Positions 25,410-35,044 of a stretch of 64,000 bases of DNA are shown here, one piece after another. The stretch comes from Micromonospora sp. H61 (lineage in GTDB: Bacteria > Actinomycetota > Actinomycetes > Mycobacteriales > Micromonosporaceae): the NCBI RefSeq assembly GCF_018070325.1, contig NZ_JAGPXY010000007.1, forward strand, positions 58,616 to 122,615. The letters are read 5' to 3'. Numbering within the stretch: position 1 is the stretch's first letter; each line of letters starts with the position of its first letter. The position numbers and the translations under genes are program-made. Below the pieces are notes generated by a model that saw only the letters and a list, made by a program, of their open reading frames with translations, searched no databases and was not told where the DNA came from.

Positions 25410-25605
25410 GACCTCGTGGATCAACGGACGAGATCTACAGCGACCATCACGCTGTGTGACGTTCTGCGGGTCTGACTGCCGTCTCGGCGAACGGCACGAA
25501 GACCGACCACCGCACCCCGTGCACCCTTGCGCGTCCAGGCACAACCTGGCGCGCCGTGGGGCCCGTGGTGGCAAACGAAGTTGCCCGCCCAACCTAGGAG
25601 ACGGC

Positions 25606-28600
25606 ATGCGTCGCAACACATTGCTCATCTCAGTGATCGCCGGCCTGTTGCTGGCGCTCGGACTCGCTCCACCGGCGTCGGCCGCCCCGGCCTTCCGCGC
25701 CCTGGTGTTCACCAAGACCACCGGCTATCGGCACGACTCGATCCCCGCCGCGATCGCCATGGTCCAGCAGCAGGCCACCGCGAACAACTTCGAGGTGGTG
25801 GCGACCGAGGACTCGAGCGTCTTCACCGCCAGTAACCTGGCGACCTTCGACGTGATCATCATGCTCCAGACCTCCGGCATGGTCTGGACCTCGACCGCCC
25901 AACGTCAGGCGGTGGAGGGCTACCTCGCCAGCGGCAAGGGCATCGTGGCCGTCCACAACGCCACCGACATGGGCATCGAGTCCGAGTACCCGTGGTGGGA
26001 CCAGACCATCAACGGTGGCGCCCACATGCCCGAGCACTCCCCTGGAGTGCTGCCCGGCACCGCGATCGTCGCCGACAAGAAGCACCCGTCGACGGCCTCC
26101 CTGCCGGACCGGTGGAACCGCAGCGAGGAGTGGTACAACTTCGACACCAACCCGCGCGGCAAGGTGCACGTCCTGGTGACCGCCGACGAGCGCACCTACA
26201 ACCCGGGATCCCGGGCGATGGGCCCGGACCACCCGATCTCCTGGTGTCGGGACACCGGCGGCGGGCGGGTGTGGGCCACCGCGATGGGCCACGCGATCGC
26301 CTCCTACAGCGAGACGAACTTCCAAAACCACGTCCTCGGTGGCATCAAGTGGGCCGCCGGGAACGCTCCCGGCGACTGCGGCGGCACCGTCTGGAGCAAC
26401 TTCGAGAAGCGCACCCTGGACGACAACACAGTCGACCCGATGGCGATGGCAGTGGCCCCGGACGGGCGCGTGTTCTACGCCCAGCGCGGCGGGCAGCTGA
26501 AAATCTTCAAACCCTCCACAAACAGCACGGTGACCGCCGGGACGCTGAGCGTCTACACCGGCGGTGAGGACGGCCTCACCGGCATGGCGCTGGACCCCAA
26601 CTTCGCCACCAACGGGTACGTGTACCTGTACCACTCGCCGGCGAGCAGCTCGACCGACGTCAACCGGGTCTCCCGCTTCACGATGAGCGGCGACACGCTG
26701 AACACGTCCAGCGGCGTGACGATCATCGACATCCCGGCGTACCGGGACCGGACGTTCCCGGAGCCCGGCCACACCGGCGGTTACATCGAGTTCGGTCCGG
26801 ACGGCAACCTCTACATCGGCACCGGCGACGACACGCCCCCGAACCTCGACCCCAACTGGCAGGGCTACGCCCCGCTGGACTGGCGCTCGGGCAAGTCCAA
26901 CCTGGACGCCGCCCGGACCGCGGGCAACACGAACGACCTGCGCGGCAAGCTGCTGCGTATCCGCCCCGGCGCCAGCGGCAGCTACACCATCCCAAGCGGC
27001 AACCTCTACCCCCAGGGCACGGCGCAGACCAAGCCGGAAATCTACGCGATGGGCTTCCGCAACCCGTTCCGTTTCTCGATCGACGCGGCCACCGGCTGGG
27101 TCTACCTGGCCGACTACGGGCCGGACCGCAACCCGCCCACCACCAACCGTGGCCCGGAGGGCCTGGTCGAGCTGAACGTGATCAAGACGCCCGGCAACTA
27201 CGGCTGGCCGTTCTGCCACGGCAACAACCAGCCCTACGCGCCGTACAACCCCGACACCGGCGTGGTCGGCGCGAAGTTCAACTGCTCGGCACCGGTCAAC
27301 AACTCACCCAACAACACCGGGCTGACCAGCCTGAAGCCGGTCGTCATGCCCAACATCTGGTACGGCTACCCCGCCTCGACGACCTTCCCGGAGCTGGGCT
27401 CCGGCGGCTCCGCGCCGATGGGCGGCCCGGTCTACCGGTACGACGCGGCGAACCCGTCCGCGACGAAGTTCCCGCCCTACTACGACGGGGTGCACTTCTT
27501 CTACGAGTGGTCGCGCAACTACATCAAGGAGGTGCACTTCGACTCCTCCTCGGCGGTGACCCGCACCAACCCGTTCCTGCCCGGCGGTGGGTTCAACAAG
27601 CCGATGGACATGGAGTTCGGCAAGGACGGCTCGCTCTACCTGCTGGAGTGGGGCACCAACTTCGGCGGCGGCAACAGCGACTCCGGGCTCTACCGGATCG
27701 ACTACATCCAGGGCGGCCGGTCACCGATCGTCAAGGCCACCGGCACACCCACCAGCGGCACCGCACCGCTAACCGTCCAGTTCAGCAGCGCGGGCACGTC
27801 CGACCCGGACGGCAACACGCTGAGCTACCTGTGGACGTTCGGCGACGGCACCACCTCGACGGCGGCCAACCCGTCGAAGACGTACACCTCGAACGGCAAC
27901 TACACGGCCCAGTTGAAGGTCACCGACAGCACCGGTAAGACCGGCTTCGCCAACGTCCCGATCACGGTGGGCAACAGCGCCCCGGTGGTCACCATCACCA
28001 CACCGGGCAACGGAGGCATGCTGACCTTCGGCGACAAGGTGTCGTACCAGATCACCGTGACCGATCCGGACGGCGGCACCGTCGACTGTTCGAAGGTCAT
28101 CCTCAACCCGGCGCTGGGTCACGACGACCACGCGCACGAGACCACGGAGTACCCGGGCTGCTCGGGCACCATCTCCACCGATCTGCTCGGTGGGCACCCC
28201 GATGGCGCCAACCTGTTCTACGTGCTGAACGCGCGGTACACCGACAACGGCGGCTCGGGAGGCGGGTCCCCGCTCACCGGCACCGCGCAGGCGATCCTGC
28301 AACCGAAGCACAAGCAGTCCGAGTACTTCAGCAGCCAGTCCGGCATCCGGGTCGTCGACCAGGCCGCGGCGGAGAGCACCAAGCGCGTCGGTGACATCTC
28401 CACCAACGACTGGATCGCGTTCAGCCCGATGAGCCTGTCGGGCATCTCGACGGTCAGCTACCGGGTGTCGTCGCCCTCCGGTGGCGGTTCGATCGAGCTG
28501 CGCGCCGGCTCGCCGACCGGCACCCTGCTGGCCACCACCACGGTGCCCAGTACGGGCGGCTGGGACAACTACCAGTCCACGACTCCGGTGAGCGTCGCCG

Positions 28601-29148
28601 CGCTCAGCGGGACACAGACGCTCTACATGGTGTTCAAGAACAGCAGCAACTCGTTCGATCTGGACTCGCACACCTTCGGCGGCAACGGCGTCGGAACACC
28701 CGGCACCGGTGGTGGCCTGGCGGGCAAGACCTACACCCTCACGGCACAGCACAGCAACAAGCTGATGGACGTCAGCGGTGTCTCCACCGCCGACGGCGCC
28801 CAGATCACCCAGTGGGCGTCCACCGGTGGCAACAACCAGAAGTGGCAGGCGGTCGACGCCGGCAGCGGCGCGGTCTACCTGAAGGCGGTGCACAGCGGCA
28901 AGTGCGTCGAGGTGGTCGGCAGCTCCACAGCGGCGGGTGCCTTCCTCCAGCAGGCCACCTGCAACAACGGCAACCAGCAGAAGTTCACCGCCACCGCGAC
29001 CGGAACCTCCGGCGTGTACACGGTGCGCAACGTGCTGAGCGGGCTCTGTGTGGACGTCAACGGTGCCGCCACCACCGACGGCGCCCGGCTGTTGCAGTGG
29101 ACCTGCCACAGCGCCGCCAACCAGCAGTGGCGGTTCACCGCGGTGTGA
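25606..29148 (+). CDS. Giant secreted ThuA - sorbosone-dehydrogenase-like - PKD - CBM6-like - ricin (CBM13) protein
   Basis: ATG 25606 has TAGGAG five bases upstream; the open frame begins earlier but without signals. The 1,180-residue protein has a signal peptide ending PPASA. Residues about 27-245 are a ThuA-like domain (ALVFTKTTGYRHDSIPAAIA). About 265-700 form a six-bladed quinoprotein glucose/sorbosone-dehydrogenase domain (GHTGGYIEFGPDGNLYIGTG, MGFRNPFRFSID, PGNYGWPFC). A PKD domain lies at about 710-790, a His/Asp-rich segment (GHDDHAHETTEYPGC) near 840, a CBM6-like domain at about 905-1025, and a CBM13 trefoil at about 1040-1180. Known relatives are annotated as sugar dehydrogenases or ThuA proteins, but activity is mostly untested. 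Divergent from the CUT2 operon. Confidence 0.85.
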   Translation: MRRNTLLISVIAGLLLALGLAPPASAAPAFRALVFTKTTGYRHDSIPAAIAMVQQQATANNFEVVATEDSSVFTASNLATFDVIIMLQTSGMVWTSTAQRQAVEGYLASGKGIVAVHNATDMGIESEYPWWDQTINGGAHMPEHSPGVLPGTAIVADKKHPSTASLPDRWNRSEEWYNFDTNPRGKVHVLVTADERTYNPGSRAMGPDHPISWCRDTGGGRVWATAMGHAIASYSETNFQNHVLGGIKWAAGNAPGDCGGTVWSNFEKRTLDDNTVDPMAMAVAPDGRVFYAQRGGQLKIFKPSTNSTVTAGTLSVYTGGEDGLTGMALDPNFATNGYVYLYHSPASSSTDVNRVSRFTMSGDTLNTSSGVTIIDIPAYRDRTFPEPGHTGGYIEFGPDGNLYIGTGDDTPPNLDPNWQGYAPLDWRSGKSNLDAARTAGNTNDLRGKLLRIRPGASGSYTIPSGNLYPQGTAQTKPEIYAMGFRNPFRFSIDAATGWVYLADYGPDRNPPTTNRGPEGLVELNVIKTPGNYGWPFCHGNNQPYAPYNPDTGVVGAKFNCSAPVNNSPNNTGLTSLKPVVMPNIWYGYPASTTFPELGSGGSAPMGGPVYRYDAANPSATKFPPYYDGVHFFYEWSRNYIKEVHFDSSSAVTRTNPFLPGGGFNKPMDMEFGKDGSLYLLEWGTNFGGGNSDSGLYRIDYIQGGRSPIVKATGTPTSGTAPLTVQFSSAGTSDPDGNTLSYLWTFGDGTTSTAANPSKTYTSNGNYTAQLKVTDSTGKTGFANVPITVGNSAPVVTITTPGNGGMLTFGDKVSYQITVTDPDGGTVDCSKVILNPALGHDDHAHETTEYPGCSGTISTDLLGGHPDGANLFYVLNARYTDNGGSGGGSPLTGTAQAILQPKHKQSEYFSSQSGIRVVDQAAAESTKRVGDISTNDWIAFSPMSLSGISTVSYRVSSPSGGGSIELRAGSPTGTLLATTTVPSTGGWDNYQSTTPVSVAALSGTQTLYMVFKNSSNSFDLDSHTFGGNGVGTPGTGGGLAGKTYTLTAQHSNKLMDVSGVSTADGAQITQWASTGGNNQKWQAVDAGSGAVYLKAVHSGKCVEVVGSSTAAGAFLQQATCNNGNQQKFTATATGTSGVYTVRNVLSGLCVDVNGAATTDGARLLQWTCHSAANQQWRFTAV

Positions 29149-29173
29149 CCCCGCAACTGTCGCGGTAACAACT

Positions 29174-29229
29174 GACGTCCCGGTCGGGACCGGTGTCCGA
29201 GTAACGGAGCCGGTCCCGGCCGGGACGTC
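29174..29229. terminator. Bidirectional terminator with 20-base stem
   Basis: Arms 29174-29193 and 29210-29229 pair over 20 bases with one G-T type mismatch; loop of 16 bases. It lies between the convergent stops at 29148 (rightward) and 29238 (leftward). Confidence 0.8.
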
Positions 29230-29237
29230 GTCGTCGG

Positions 29238-30230
29238 TCAGGCAGGCAGGCCGGGCGGCGCGGCGAGCAGCCCGGCCGCCGCCAGGTCGTCCCACAACTC
29301 CTCCGGTACGACGATCCCGGACCGTCGTACCGTCTCGACCGCCTGCGCCTCGTTGCGAACGCCGACCACCGTCGACACCACGGCCGGGTGCCGGCGGACG
29401 AAGGCGAGGGCCGCCTGCGGCAGGGTCACCCCGTATGTCTCGCAGACAGTGGCGATCCGCCGCGCCCGCTCGATCAGCGCCGCCGGGGCCTGCTGGTAGT
29501 TGTAGACGGCGTCGGCCGGCGGCCGGTCCCGCGACAGCAGACCCGAGTTGTAGACGCCCGCGATGACCACGCCCACCCCCCGGTTCTCGGCGGCCGGCAG
29601 CAGGTCGGCCGCCGCGCCCTGTTCGAGCAGGGTGTACCGCCCGGCGCACATCATCACGTCGACGTCGGTCTCCCGGACGAACCGCGCCAGCATCGCCGAC
29701 TGGTTCATGCCGGCGCCGATGGCACCCACGACACCCTCGTCCCGCAGGTCGATCAGGGCGGGAACGGCCTCGTGCGCCGCCTGCTCCCAGTGCTCGTCCG
29801 GGTCGTGCAGGTAGACGATGTCGATCCGGTCCAGCCCGGTCCGGTCCAGGCTGGCCTCGATGGAGCGGAGCACGCCGTCGCGGCTGAAGTCCCACACCCG
29901 CCGGTGGGTCGCGGGCACGTCGAACCCGTCGGAGTCCCGCAGGTGCGCGTCCTGAGGCGACGGCACCAGGAGTCGCCCGACCTTCGTCGACACCACGTAC
30001 TCGTCGCGCGGCCGTTGGCGCAGCGCGGCGCCGAGGCGGCGCTCGGACAGCCCGAGACCGTAGTGCGGCGCGGTGTCGAAGTACCGGACGCCCGCCTCCC
30101 ACGCGGCGTCGACCGCCGAGGCGAACTCCTCGTCCGTCGTCGTCCGGTACAGGTTGCCCCCCTGGGCCGCGCCGAAGCCCAGCTCGGTGAGCCGTAGCTG
30201 CGGGCGGCGCGGCAGTGCGCGCGCCATCAT
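29238..30230 (-). CDS. Aldo-keto reductase, D-threo-aldose/L-fucose 1-dehydrogenase-like
   Basis: A 330-residue cytosolic protein; ATG 30230 overlaps the stop of the lactonase gene (ATGA). The AKR tetrad is complete: Asp52 and Tyr57 (FDTAPHYG), Lys83 (STKVG), His142 (LHDPD). The opening LTELGFGAAQGGNLY and the overall layout fit the branch that oxidises L-fucose, L-galactose or D-arabinose at C1. It would perform the first step of the pathway encoded by this operon (sugar to lactone). Exact substrate is inference from the linked lactonase and dehydratase. Confidence 0.8.
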   Translation of the reverse strand: MMARALPRRPQLRLTELGFGAAQGGNLYRTTTDEEFASAVDAAWEAGVRYFDTAPHYGLGLSERRLGAALRQRPRDEYVVSTKVGRLLVPSPQDAHLRDSDGFDVPATHRRVWDFSRDGVLRSIEASLDRTGLDRIDIVYLHDPDEHWEQAAHEAVPALIDLRDEGVVGAIGAGMNQSAMLARFVRETDVDVMMCAGRYTLLEQGAAADLLPAAENRGVGVVIAGVYNSGLLSRDRPPADAVYNYQQAPAALIERARRIATVCETYGVTLPQAALAFVRRHPAVVSTVVGVRNEAQAVETVRRSGIVVPEELWDDLAAAGLLAAPPGLPA

Positions 30231-31105
30231 GACGGCCCCAGCCCGTAGACGCGGCGGGCCGTCTCGCCCCAGACCGACGCCCGGCCGGTCCCGTCCTCGC
30301 CCTCCAGCAGCTCCGCCAGGGTGTCGACCCACCGCTGGTAGGAACTGGCGAGCAGACAGACCGGCCAGTCCGAGCCGAACATCAGTCGGTCCGGCCCGAA
30401 CGCGTCGAGGGCGTCCTCGACGGCCTGTCGGAGGTCAGCCGGCGTCCAGTGCGGGAGCGGCACCTCCGTCACCAGCCCGGAGAGCTTCGCCGTCGTGTTG
30501 GGCGAGGCCGCCACCGAGCGCAGGTCCCGGCTCCACTCGGCCATCTCCGGACTGCCGAGCGCCGGCTTGCCCAGGTGGTCGAGGACGAAGCTCACCTCGG
30601 GCAGGTCTCGCGTGAGACGCGCGGCCATGGGGAGCTGGTGTTGGCGTACCAGCAGGTCGAAGACGAGGCCGGCGGCGCCCACCGCCGCGATCCCCCGACG
30701 GACGTCGGGACGGTCCAGGTACGCCGGGTCGCTCTCGGACTGCACGAGGTGGCGGATGCCGACGAGGCATTCCCCACCTCGGGCCGCCCGCAGACCGTCG
30801 AGGCGCTCCGCAACGTCGTCGGCGGTCAGGTCCACCCAGCCGACGACCCCACGGACCAGTGGGTCCTCGGCCGCCACTCCCAGCAGGTCGACCGTCTCCG
30901 TGTCGGAGGCGACGGACTGCACCACCACTGTCGCGGTGACCCCGGCCGCCCGGGCCAGCGGCGCGAGATCGGCGGGTTCGAAGTCGGCGTCGATGGCCGC
31001 CATGGTCACCGGGTCGATCCACGGCTGCGGGTGCCGGGCGCGGACCCAGAGGTGGTGGTGCGCGTCGACGATCCCGGCCCGCCCGGGCTCCTGTGCGCCC
31101 GTCAT
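30227..31105 (-). CDS. Amidohydrolase-2 family lactonase, L-fuconolactonase-like
   Basis: A 292-residue TIM-barrel metal hydrolase; ATG 31105 overlaps the SDR stop (ATGA). The family markers are present: VDAHHHLWV near residue 14, FVLDHLGKPAL near 180, and MFGSDWPV near 248. The COG3618 family includes L-fuconolactonase, L-rhamnonolactonase and 4-sulfomuconolactonase. Beside an aldose 1-dehydrogenase and an enolase-superfamily acid-sugar dehydratase, hydrolysis of an aldonolactone is the best reading. Confidence 0.82.
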   Translation of the reverse strand: MTGAQEPGRAGIVDAHHHLWVRARHPQPWIDPVTMAAIDADFEPADLAPLARAAGVTATVVVQSVASDTETVDLLGVAAEDPLVRGVVGWVDLTADDVAERLDGLRAARGGECLVGIRHLVQSESDPAYLDRPDVRRGIAAVGAAGLVFDLLVRQHQLPMAARLTRDLPEVSFVLDHLGKPALGSPEMAEWSRDLRSVAASPNTTAKLSGLVTEVPLPHWTPADLRQAVEDALDAFGPDRLMFGSDWPVCLLASSYQRWVDTLAELLEGEDGTGRASVWGETARRVYGLGPS

Positions 31106-31863
31106 CGGCCCAGCCAGCCGCCGTCGACGGGCAGCACGACGCCGTTGACGTAGTCCGACGCGGTCGACGCCAGGAAGACGGTGGCGCCGCCGAGATCGTC
31201 GGCCCGGCCCCACCGCCCGGCCGGGATCCGGCCGAGGATCGCCTGGTTGCGGTCGGGGTCGTCGCGCAGCGCCTGGGTGTTGTCGGTGGCGATGTAGCCG
31301 GGTGCGATGGCGTTGACGTTCACCCCGTGGGCCGCCCACTCGTTCGCCAACGCCTTGGTGAGGCCGGCCACGCCCGACTTCGACGCGGCGTAACCGGGGA
31401 CGGTGATGCCGCCCTGGAAACTCAACAGCGACGCGGTGAAAATGATCTTCCCTCGGCCGCGCTCGACCATCGTCCGGCCGATCTCCCGGCTGAGGATGAA
31501 CTGGCTGCTGAGGTTCACCTCGATCACGTGGTCCCACATCTCGTCCGGGTGCTCCGCGGCCGGCGTCCGGGCGATCGTGCCGCCGTTGTTCACCAGGATG
31601 TCGACCGGCCCGAGAGCGGTGATGTCGCGGGCCAACCGGTGCACGGCCGCCCGGTCGCCGAGGTCCGCCCGCAGCGCGGTGAACCGGCGGCCGGTGGCGC
31701 GCACCCGGCGTTCGACCTCGCTGCCCTCCGCTTCGAGCTGGGCGGAGACCCCCACGATGTCGGCGCCGGCCAGGGCCAGGGCCTCGGCCATGGCGAGACC
31801 GATACCGCGCCGCGCCCCGGTCACGACGGCGGTCTGGCCGGACAGGTCGAACAACGTGGTCAC
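31102..31863 (-). CDS. Short-chain dehydrogenase, KduD/2-keto-3-deoxy-sugar-acid dehydrogenase-like
   Basis: 253 residues from GTG 31863, which overlaps the stop of the upstream alcohol dehydrogenase gene. Classical SDR: GARRGIG cofactor loop (16-22), NNGG (92-95), Ser145, Tyr158 and Lys162 (YAASK). The closest general pattern is 2-deoxy-D-gluconate 3-dehydrogenase (KduD). In the L-fucose route an SDR oxidises 2-keto-3-deoxy-L-fuconate, which fits its position; in pectin catabolism KduD acts on 2,5-diketogluconate-type intermediates. Confidence 0.82.
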   Translation of the reverse strand: MTTLFDLSGQTAVVTGARRGIGLAMAEALALAGADIVGVSAQLEAEGSEVERRVRATGRRFTALRADLGDRAAVHRLARDITALGPVDILVNNGGTIARTPAAEHPDEMWDHVIEVNLSSQFILSREIGRTMVERGRGKIIFTASLLSFQGGITVPGYAASKSGVAGLTKALANEWAAHGVNVNAIAPGYIATDNTQALRDDPDRNQAILGRIPAGRWGRADDLGGATVFLASTASDYVNGVVLPVDGGWLGR

Positions 31864-32885
31864 TGGTTACCCTCCCGCACATCGAGCAGCACCTTCATGA
31901 CGCCGCCACCCTCCAGCGCCGCGAAGGCCGCGCTGGCCGCCTCGACCGGCTCGACCCGGGAGATCAGCTGCCGTGCCGGGATCGCACCCGAGGCGACCAA
32001 CCGGATCGCCTCCACCATGTCGTCGCGCTGATACAGCCGGGCACCCAGCAGTTCCAGCTCACGCCAGAAGAACCGGTGCAGGTTGACCTCGCGGGGCTGA
32101 GGATGGATCGCCACCATGACCAACCGCCCGCGAGTGGTGAGAACGTCTACCGCCGTGGTGACGCCGGCCGGGGAGCCGGACACCTCGAAGGCGATGTCGG
32201 CGCCCGCGCCATCGGTGCGGTCGTTGACCAGCGCCACGACGTCGGTCACTCGCGGATCGACGGCCTCGATCCCGATCCCCTCCGCCACCTCGCGTCGGAA
32301 CGGGTCCGGCTCGACGAGGAGCACCCGCGCGCCACGGCCCCGCGCGACGGTGGCGATGCGGACGCCGACCGGCCCACCACCGACCACTACCACCTGGTCG
32401 TCGGCGGTCACGTTGCCCCGGCGTACGTCGTGCACGGCGACCGCCACCGGCTCGACGAGCGCCGCGTGGTCGAGGGGCAACTCGTCCGGAAGCGGCAGAA
32501 CCAGCTCCACCGGCACGGTCCAGGAGGACTGCATGGCACCCGGCGAGTCGATGCCGAGGAAGTTCATCGCGTGGCAGACGTGGGAGTTGCCCCGCTGGCA
32601 GGCGGCGCAGCGTCCGCAGGGCCGGGTCGGCATCACGGTGACGGCCTGACCGATGCTCCAGCCGGTCACGCCCTCGCCGACGGCCGCGATCCGCCCGGAC
32701 ATCTCGTGCCCGATGATCGCTGAGTCACCGACCCGGGCGTCCATGTCCCCGTGGTAGATGTGCAGATCCGTACCGCAGATGCCGGTGTACGCCACCTCGA
32801 TCCGTACCTGGCCAGGGCCCGGTGGCTCCGGGTCGCGGTTCTCGATTCCGAGGTGTCGCGCTCCCCGGTAGACGACTGCCTTCAT
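31860..32885 (-). CDS. Zinc-dependent alcohol/polyol dehydrogenase (MDR family)
   Basis: ATG 32885 with GGAGG upstream; 341 residues. Catalytic zinc ligands Cys37, His60 and Glu61 (GICGTDLH, GHE); structural zinc Cys90, Cys93, Cys96 and Cys104. The NAD-binding loop VVVGGGPVGVRIA follows. It resembles sorbitol or threonine dehydrogenases and other C4/C5-position sugar dehydrogenases. It is transcribed with the SDR, lactonase and AKR genes, all joined by four-base overlaps, and probably acts on a sugar or sugar acid of the same pathway; the step is not identified. Confidence 0.85.
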   Translation of the reverse strand: MKAVVYRGARHLGIENRDPEPPGPGQVRIEVAYTGICGTDLHIYHGDMDARVGDSAIIGHEMSGRIAAVGEGVTGWSIGQAVTVMPTRPCGRCAACQRGNSHVCHAMNFLGIDSPGAMQSSWTVPVELVLPLPDELPLDHAALVEPVAVAVHDVRRGNVTADDQVVVVGGGPVGVRIATVARGRGARVLLVEPDPFRREVAEGIGIEAVDPRVTDVVALVNDRTDGAGADIAFEVSGSPAGVTTAVDVLTTRGRLVMVAIHPQPREVNLHRFFWRELELLGARLYQRDDMVEAIRLVASGAIPARQLISRVEPVEAASAAFAALEGGGVMKVLLDVREGNQ

Positions 32886-32936
32886 CGTTCCTCCGTCTCG
32901 ACGGTCGGTACGTCGGTCGTGCCGACCGGGCATGGT

Positions 32937-32968
32937 CGTGGGTGCACCGCCGTCGCGATGCACCCACG
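32937..32968 (-). terminator. Hairpin between dehydratase and dehydrogenase genes
   Basis: A perfect 10-base stem (32937-32946 with 32959-32968) with a 12-base loop sits in the 106-base gap after the leftward dehydratase gene. It may attenuate transcription into the four dehydrogenase/lactonase genes or stabilise the upstream message. Confidence 0.5.
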
Positions 32969-32991
32969 CCTTTCCTGTTCTGGTGGTCAGC

Positions 32992-34215
32992 TCAGTGCCG
33001 TACGGTCGGCGACACCTCGTTGCGGGAGTTCAGCGACACGACAGGCACCTGGCGGGTGGGGATCACCCCGTCGACTCCGGCCAGCAGCCGTCGTCCGGCC
33101 CGCTCCGGCCGGACGTTGGGGCTGTCGGCCGTCTGCGCCTGCGGGCGGCGGTTGACCGCCCGGATCCGCTCCTCGTCCACCCGGACCCCGAGCCCGGGTG
33201 TGTCGCCGAGGATGAAGGCGCCGTCCTCGACGTGCAGGTCGATGGAGACACCAACGGGTGTGTGCAGGTCCTGCAACTCGCTGGTCAGGTGGTTCGGCAC
33301 CGAGGTCGCGGCGTGCAGCAACCCGACCGGGCTGTTGCCGATCGGGCTGACCGGCAGGTCGTGGGCGTGGGCCAGGGCGGACGCCCGCAGGAAGTGGGTG
33401 ACCCCCCAGACGGCCGCCATCTGGACGATGTCGACAGCGCCGGCGGCGATCAGGGGACGGTACTGTTCGAGCCCGGTGAGGTTCTCACCGGTGGCGACCG
33501 ACGCGGACACGCCTCGGCTGACCGCGGCGAGACCCTCGGCGTCCCAGCGCCGGACCGGCTCCTCGATCCAGATGAGATCCAGGGTGCGTTCCAGTTCGCA
33601 GACATGCCGGACCGCCTGCTTGCGGGTCCACGCCTCGTTGACGTCGAGCATCAGGCCCGGCCGTCTGCCGTGCCCGGCCTCGGTCAGGACCTCCTTGACC
33701 AGGCTCAGGCGGTGCCGATCGCGCTCGACGTCGAGGCCGCCCTTGAGCTTGGCCGCCCGCAGGCCGTGGCTCGCGTAGACCTCGTACTCCGCGACGAGTT
33801 CGTCGTCGGTGAGCCCGATGTCCAGCCCCGACGCGTAGGCGGTGACCCGCCGGTCCCGTCCGCCCAACAGCCGCCACAGCGGTTCGCCGGCGGCCTGCGC
33901 CTTGATGTCCCAGAGCGCGGTGTCCAGGGCGCCGATGGTGCCGAACACCGGCCCGGCGTGGCCCGCCTTGAAGGTGTGCCGCAACATACGGTCGTACAGG
34001 GACGTCACGGCCCGGGGGTCTTCACCCTCGATGGCTGGGAAGATCCGCTCGATCTCGACGTGCGGCCCGAGGCCGACTCCCGAGATGCCCTCGTCGGTGT
34101 CGACGATGACGATCGAGACCGGAACCACCCCGTCGGCGAACACACCGTTGGCGTCGCCGACTGGTCGGCCCCATTCCTGGACCGTGGAGAGCGTCCGATA
34201 TCCCGTGATCCGCAT
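32992..34215 (-). CDS. Enolase-superfamily acid-sugar dehydratase (mandelate racemase-like)
   Basis: 407 residues from ATG 34215, one base after the permease stop. It has the N-terminal capping domain and the barrel with Lys156-x-Lys158 (AAKLKGG), metal ligands Asp191 (MLDVNEAW), Glu218 (WIEEP) and Glu244 (TGEN), plus Asp263. The family dehydrates aldonates (fuconate, rhamnonate, galactonate, arabinonate). It would turn the aldonate made by the lactonase into a 2-keto-3-deoxy acid. Specificity cannot be read with confidence; muconate cycloisomerase-like activity is less likely in this context. Confidence 0.82.
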   Translation of the reverse strand: MRITGYRTLSTVQEWGRPVGDANGVFADGVVPVSIVIVDTDEGISGVGLGPHVEIERIFPAIEGEDPRAVTSLYDRMLRHTFKAGHAGPVFGTIGALDTALWDIKAQAAGEPLWRLLGGRDRRVTAYASGLDIGLTDDELVAEYEVYASHGLRAAKLKGGLDVERDRHRLSLVKEVLTEAGHGRRPGLMLDVNEAWTRKQAVRHVCELERTLDLIWIEEPVRRWDAEGLAAVSRGVSASVATGENLTGLEQYRPLIAAGAVDIVQMAAVWGVTHFLRASALAHAHDLPVSPIGNSPVGLLHAATSVPNHLTSELQDLHTPVGVSIDLHVEDGAFILGDTPGLGVRVDEERIRAVNRRPQAQTADSPNVRPERAGRRLLAGVDGVIPTRQVPVVSLNSRNEVSPTVRH

Positions 34216-34216
34216 G

Positions 34217-35044
34217 TCAACCCTTCGTGGAACCGGCGGCCACGCCGTCGGCAATTTGGCGCTGGAGGAACAGGTAGACCAACAGGACGGGTATCGCGGC
34301 GATCAGCACCCCGGAGGCGAAGGTGGGGATGTTGTCGGAGTACTGCCCGCGCAGCGAGGTCACCCCGATCATGAGCGTCCGGTGCTCGGCCGAGGGCATC
34401 ATCACCAGCGCCATGAGGACGTCGTTCCAGCAGAACAGGGCGTTGAGGATGCCGACCGACAACAGCGCCGGGGTGCCCAGCGGCAGCATGATCCGGCGGT
34501 ACACGCCGTACACGGTGCTGCCGTCGATCCGCGCGGCGTCGACGATCTCCGGCGGAATGCCCTTGTAGTAGCTCGTCATGAGAAAGACCGTGAAGGGCAG
34601 GAACTGGGCTACGTAGACCAGGATCAGGCCCGGGTACGTGTCGATGAGCGCGGTGTCGGCCATGATCCGGGCGAGCGGCACCATGATCACCTGGAACGGG
34701 ATGAAGAGCCCCGCGAGGCAACCCAGGAACAGCGCCGACGAGCCGCGGAACCGCAGCTGGCTCAGGGCGAAGCCGGCCATCGACCCGAACAGCAGCAGCA
34801 GGAACACCGACACCGTCACGACGAACAGCGAGTTGATGAAGTAACGGCCCATGCCGACGCTGTTCCACGCCGTGCTGATGTTCTCCCAGCGCAGGGCGTC
34901 GGTCAGACCGAACCGGTCGAGGATGTAGTCACGCCGGGTCTTCATCGCGACGTTGGCGGTGAACAGCAGGGGGTAGATCGTCGCCAGGGCGAGCAGCGAC
35001 ATGGGGATGGCGATAAGCCACCGTCCCAGGCGGAGGCGAGACAT
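34217..35044 (-). CDS. CUT1 sugar ABC transporter permease (MalG-like)
   Basis: ATG 35044 shares a base with the stop of the upstream permease (TGATG). The 275-residue protein has six membrane helices, with the EAA-type loop IVDAARIDGSTVYGVYRRIM followed by LPLGTPA. The C-terminus is QIADGVAAGSTKG. It forms the membrane channel with its neighbour; no ATPase is encoded nearby. Confidence 0.93.
   Translation of the reverse strand: MSRLRLGRWLIAIPMSLLALATIYPLLFTANVAMKTRRDYILDRFGLTDALRWENISTAWNSVGMGRYFINSLFVVTVSVFLLLLFGSMAGFALSQLRFRGSSALFLGCLAGLFIPFQVIMVPLARIMADTALIDTYPGLILVYVAQFLPFTVFLMTSYYKGIPPEIVDAARIDGSTVYGVYRRIMLPLGTPALLSVGILNALFCWNDVLMALVMMPSAEHRTLMIGVTSLRGQYSDNIPTFASGVLIAAIPVLLVYLFLQRQIADGVAAGSTKG

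Noticed and set aside
27769..30102. 777-codon open frame on the minus strand
   Set aside because: It overlaps the ricin/CBM end of the ThuA protein and the AKR gene in another frame, with no recognisable domain.
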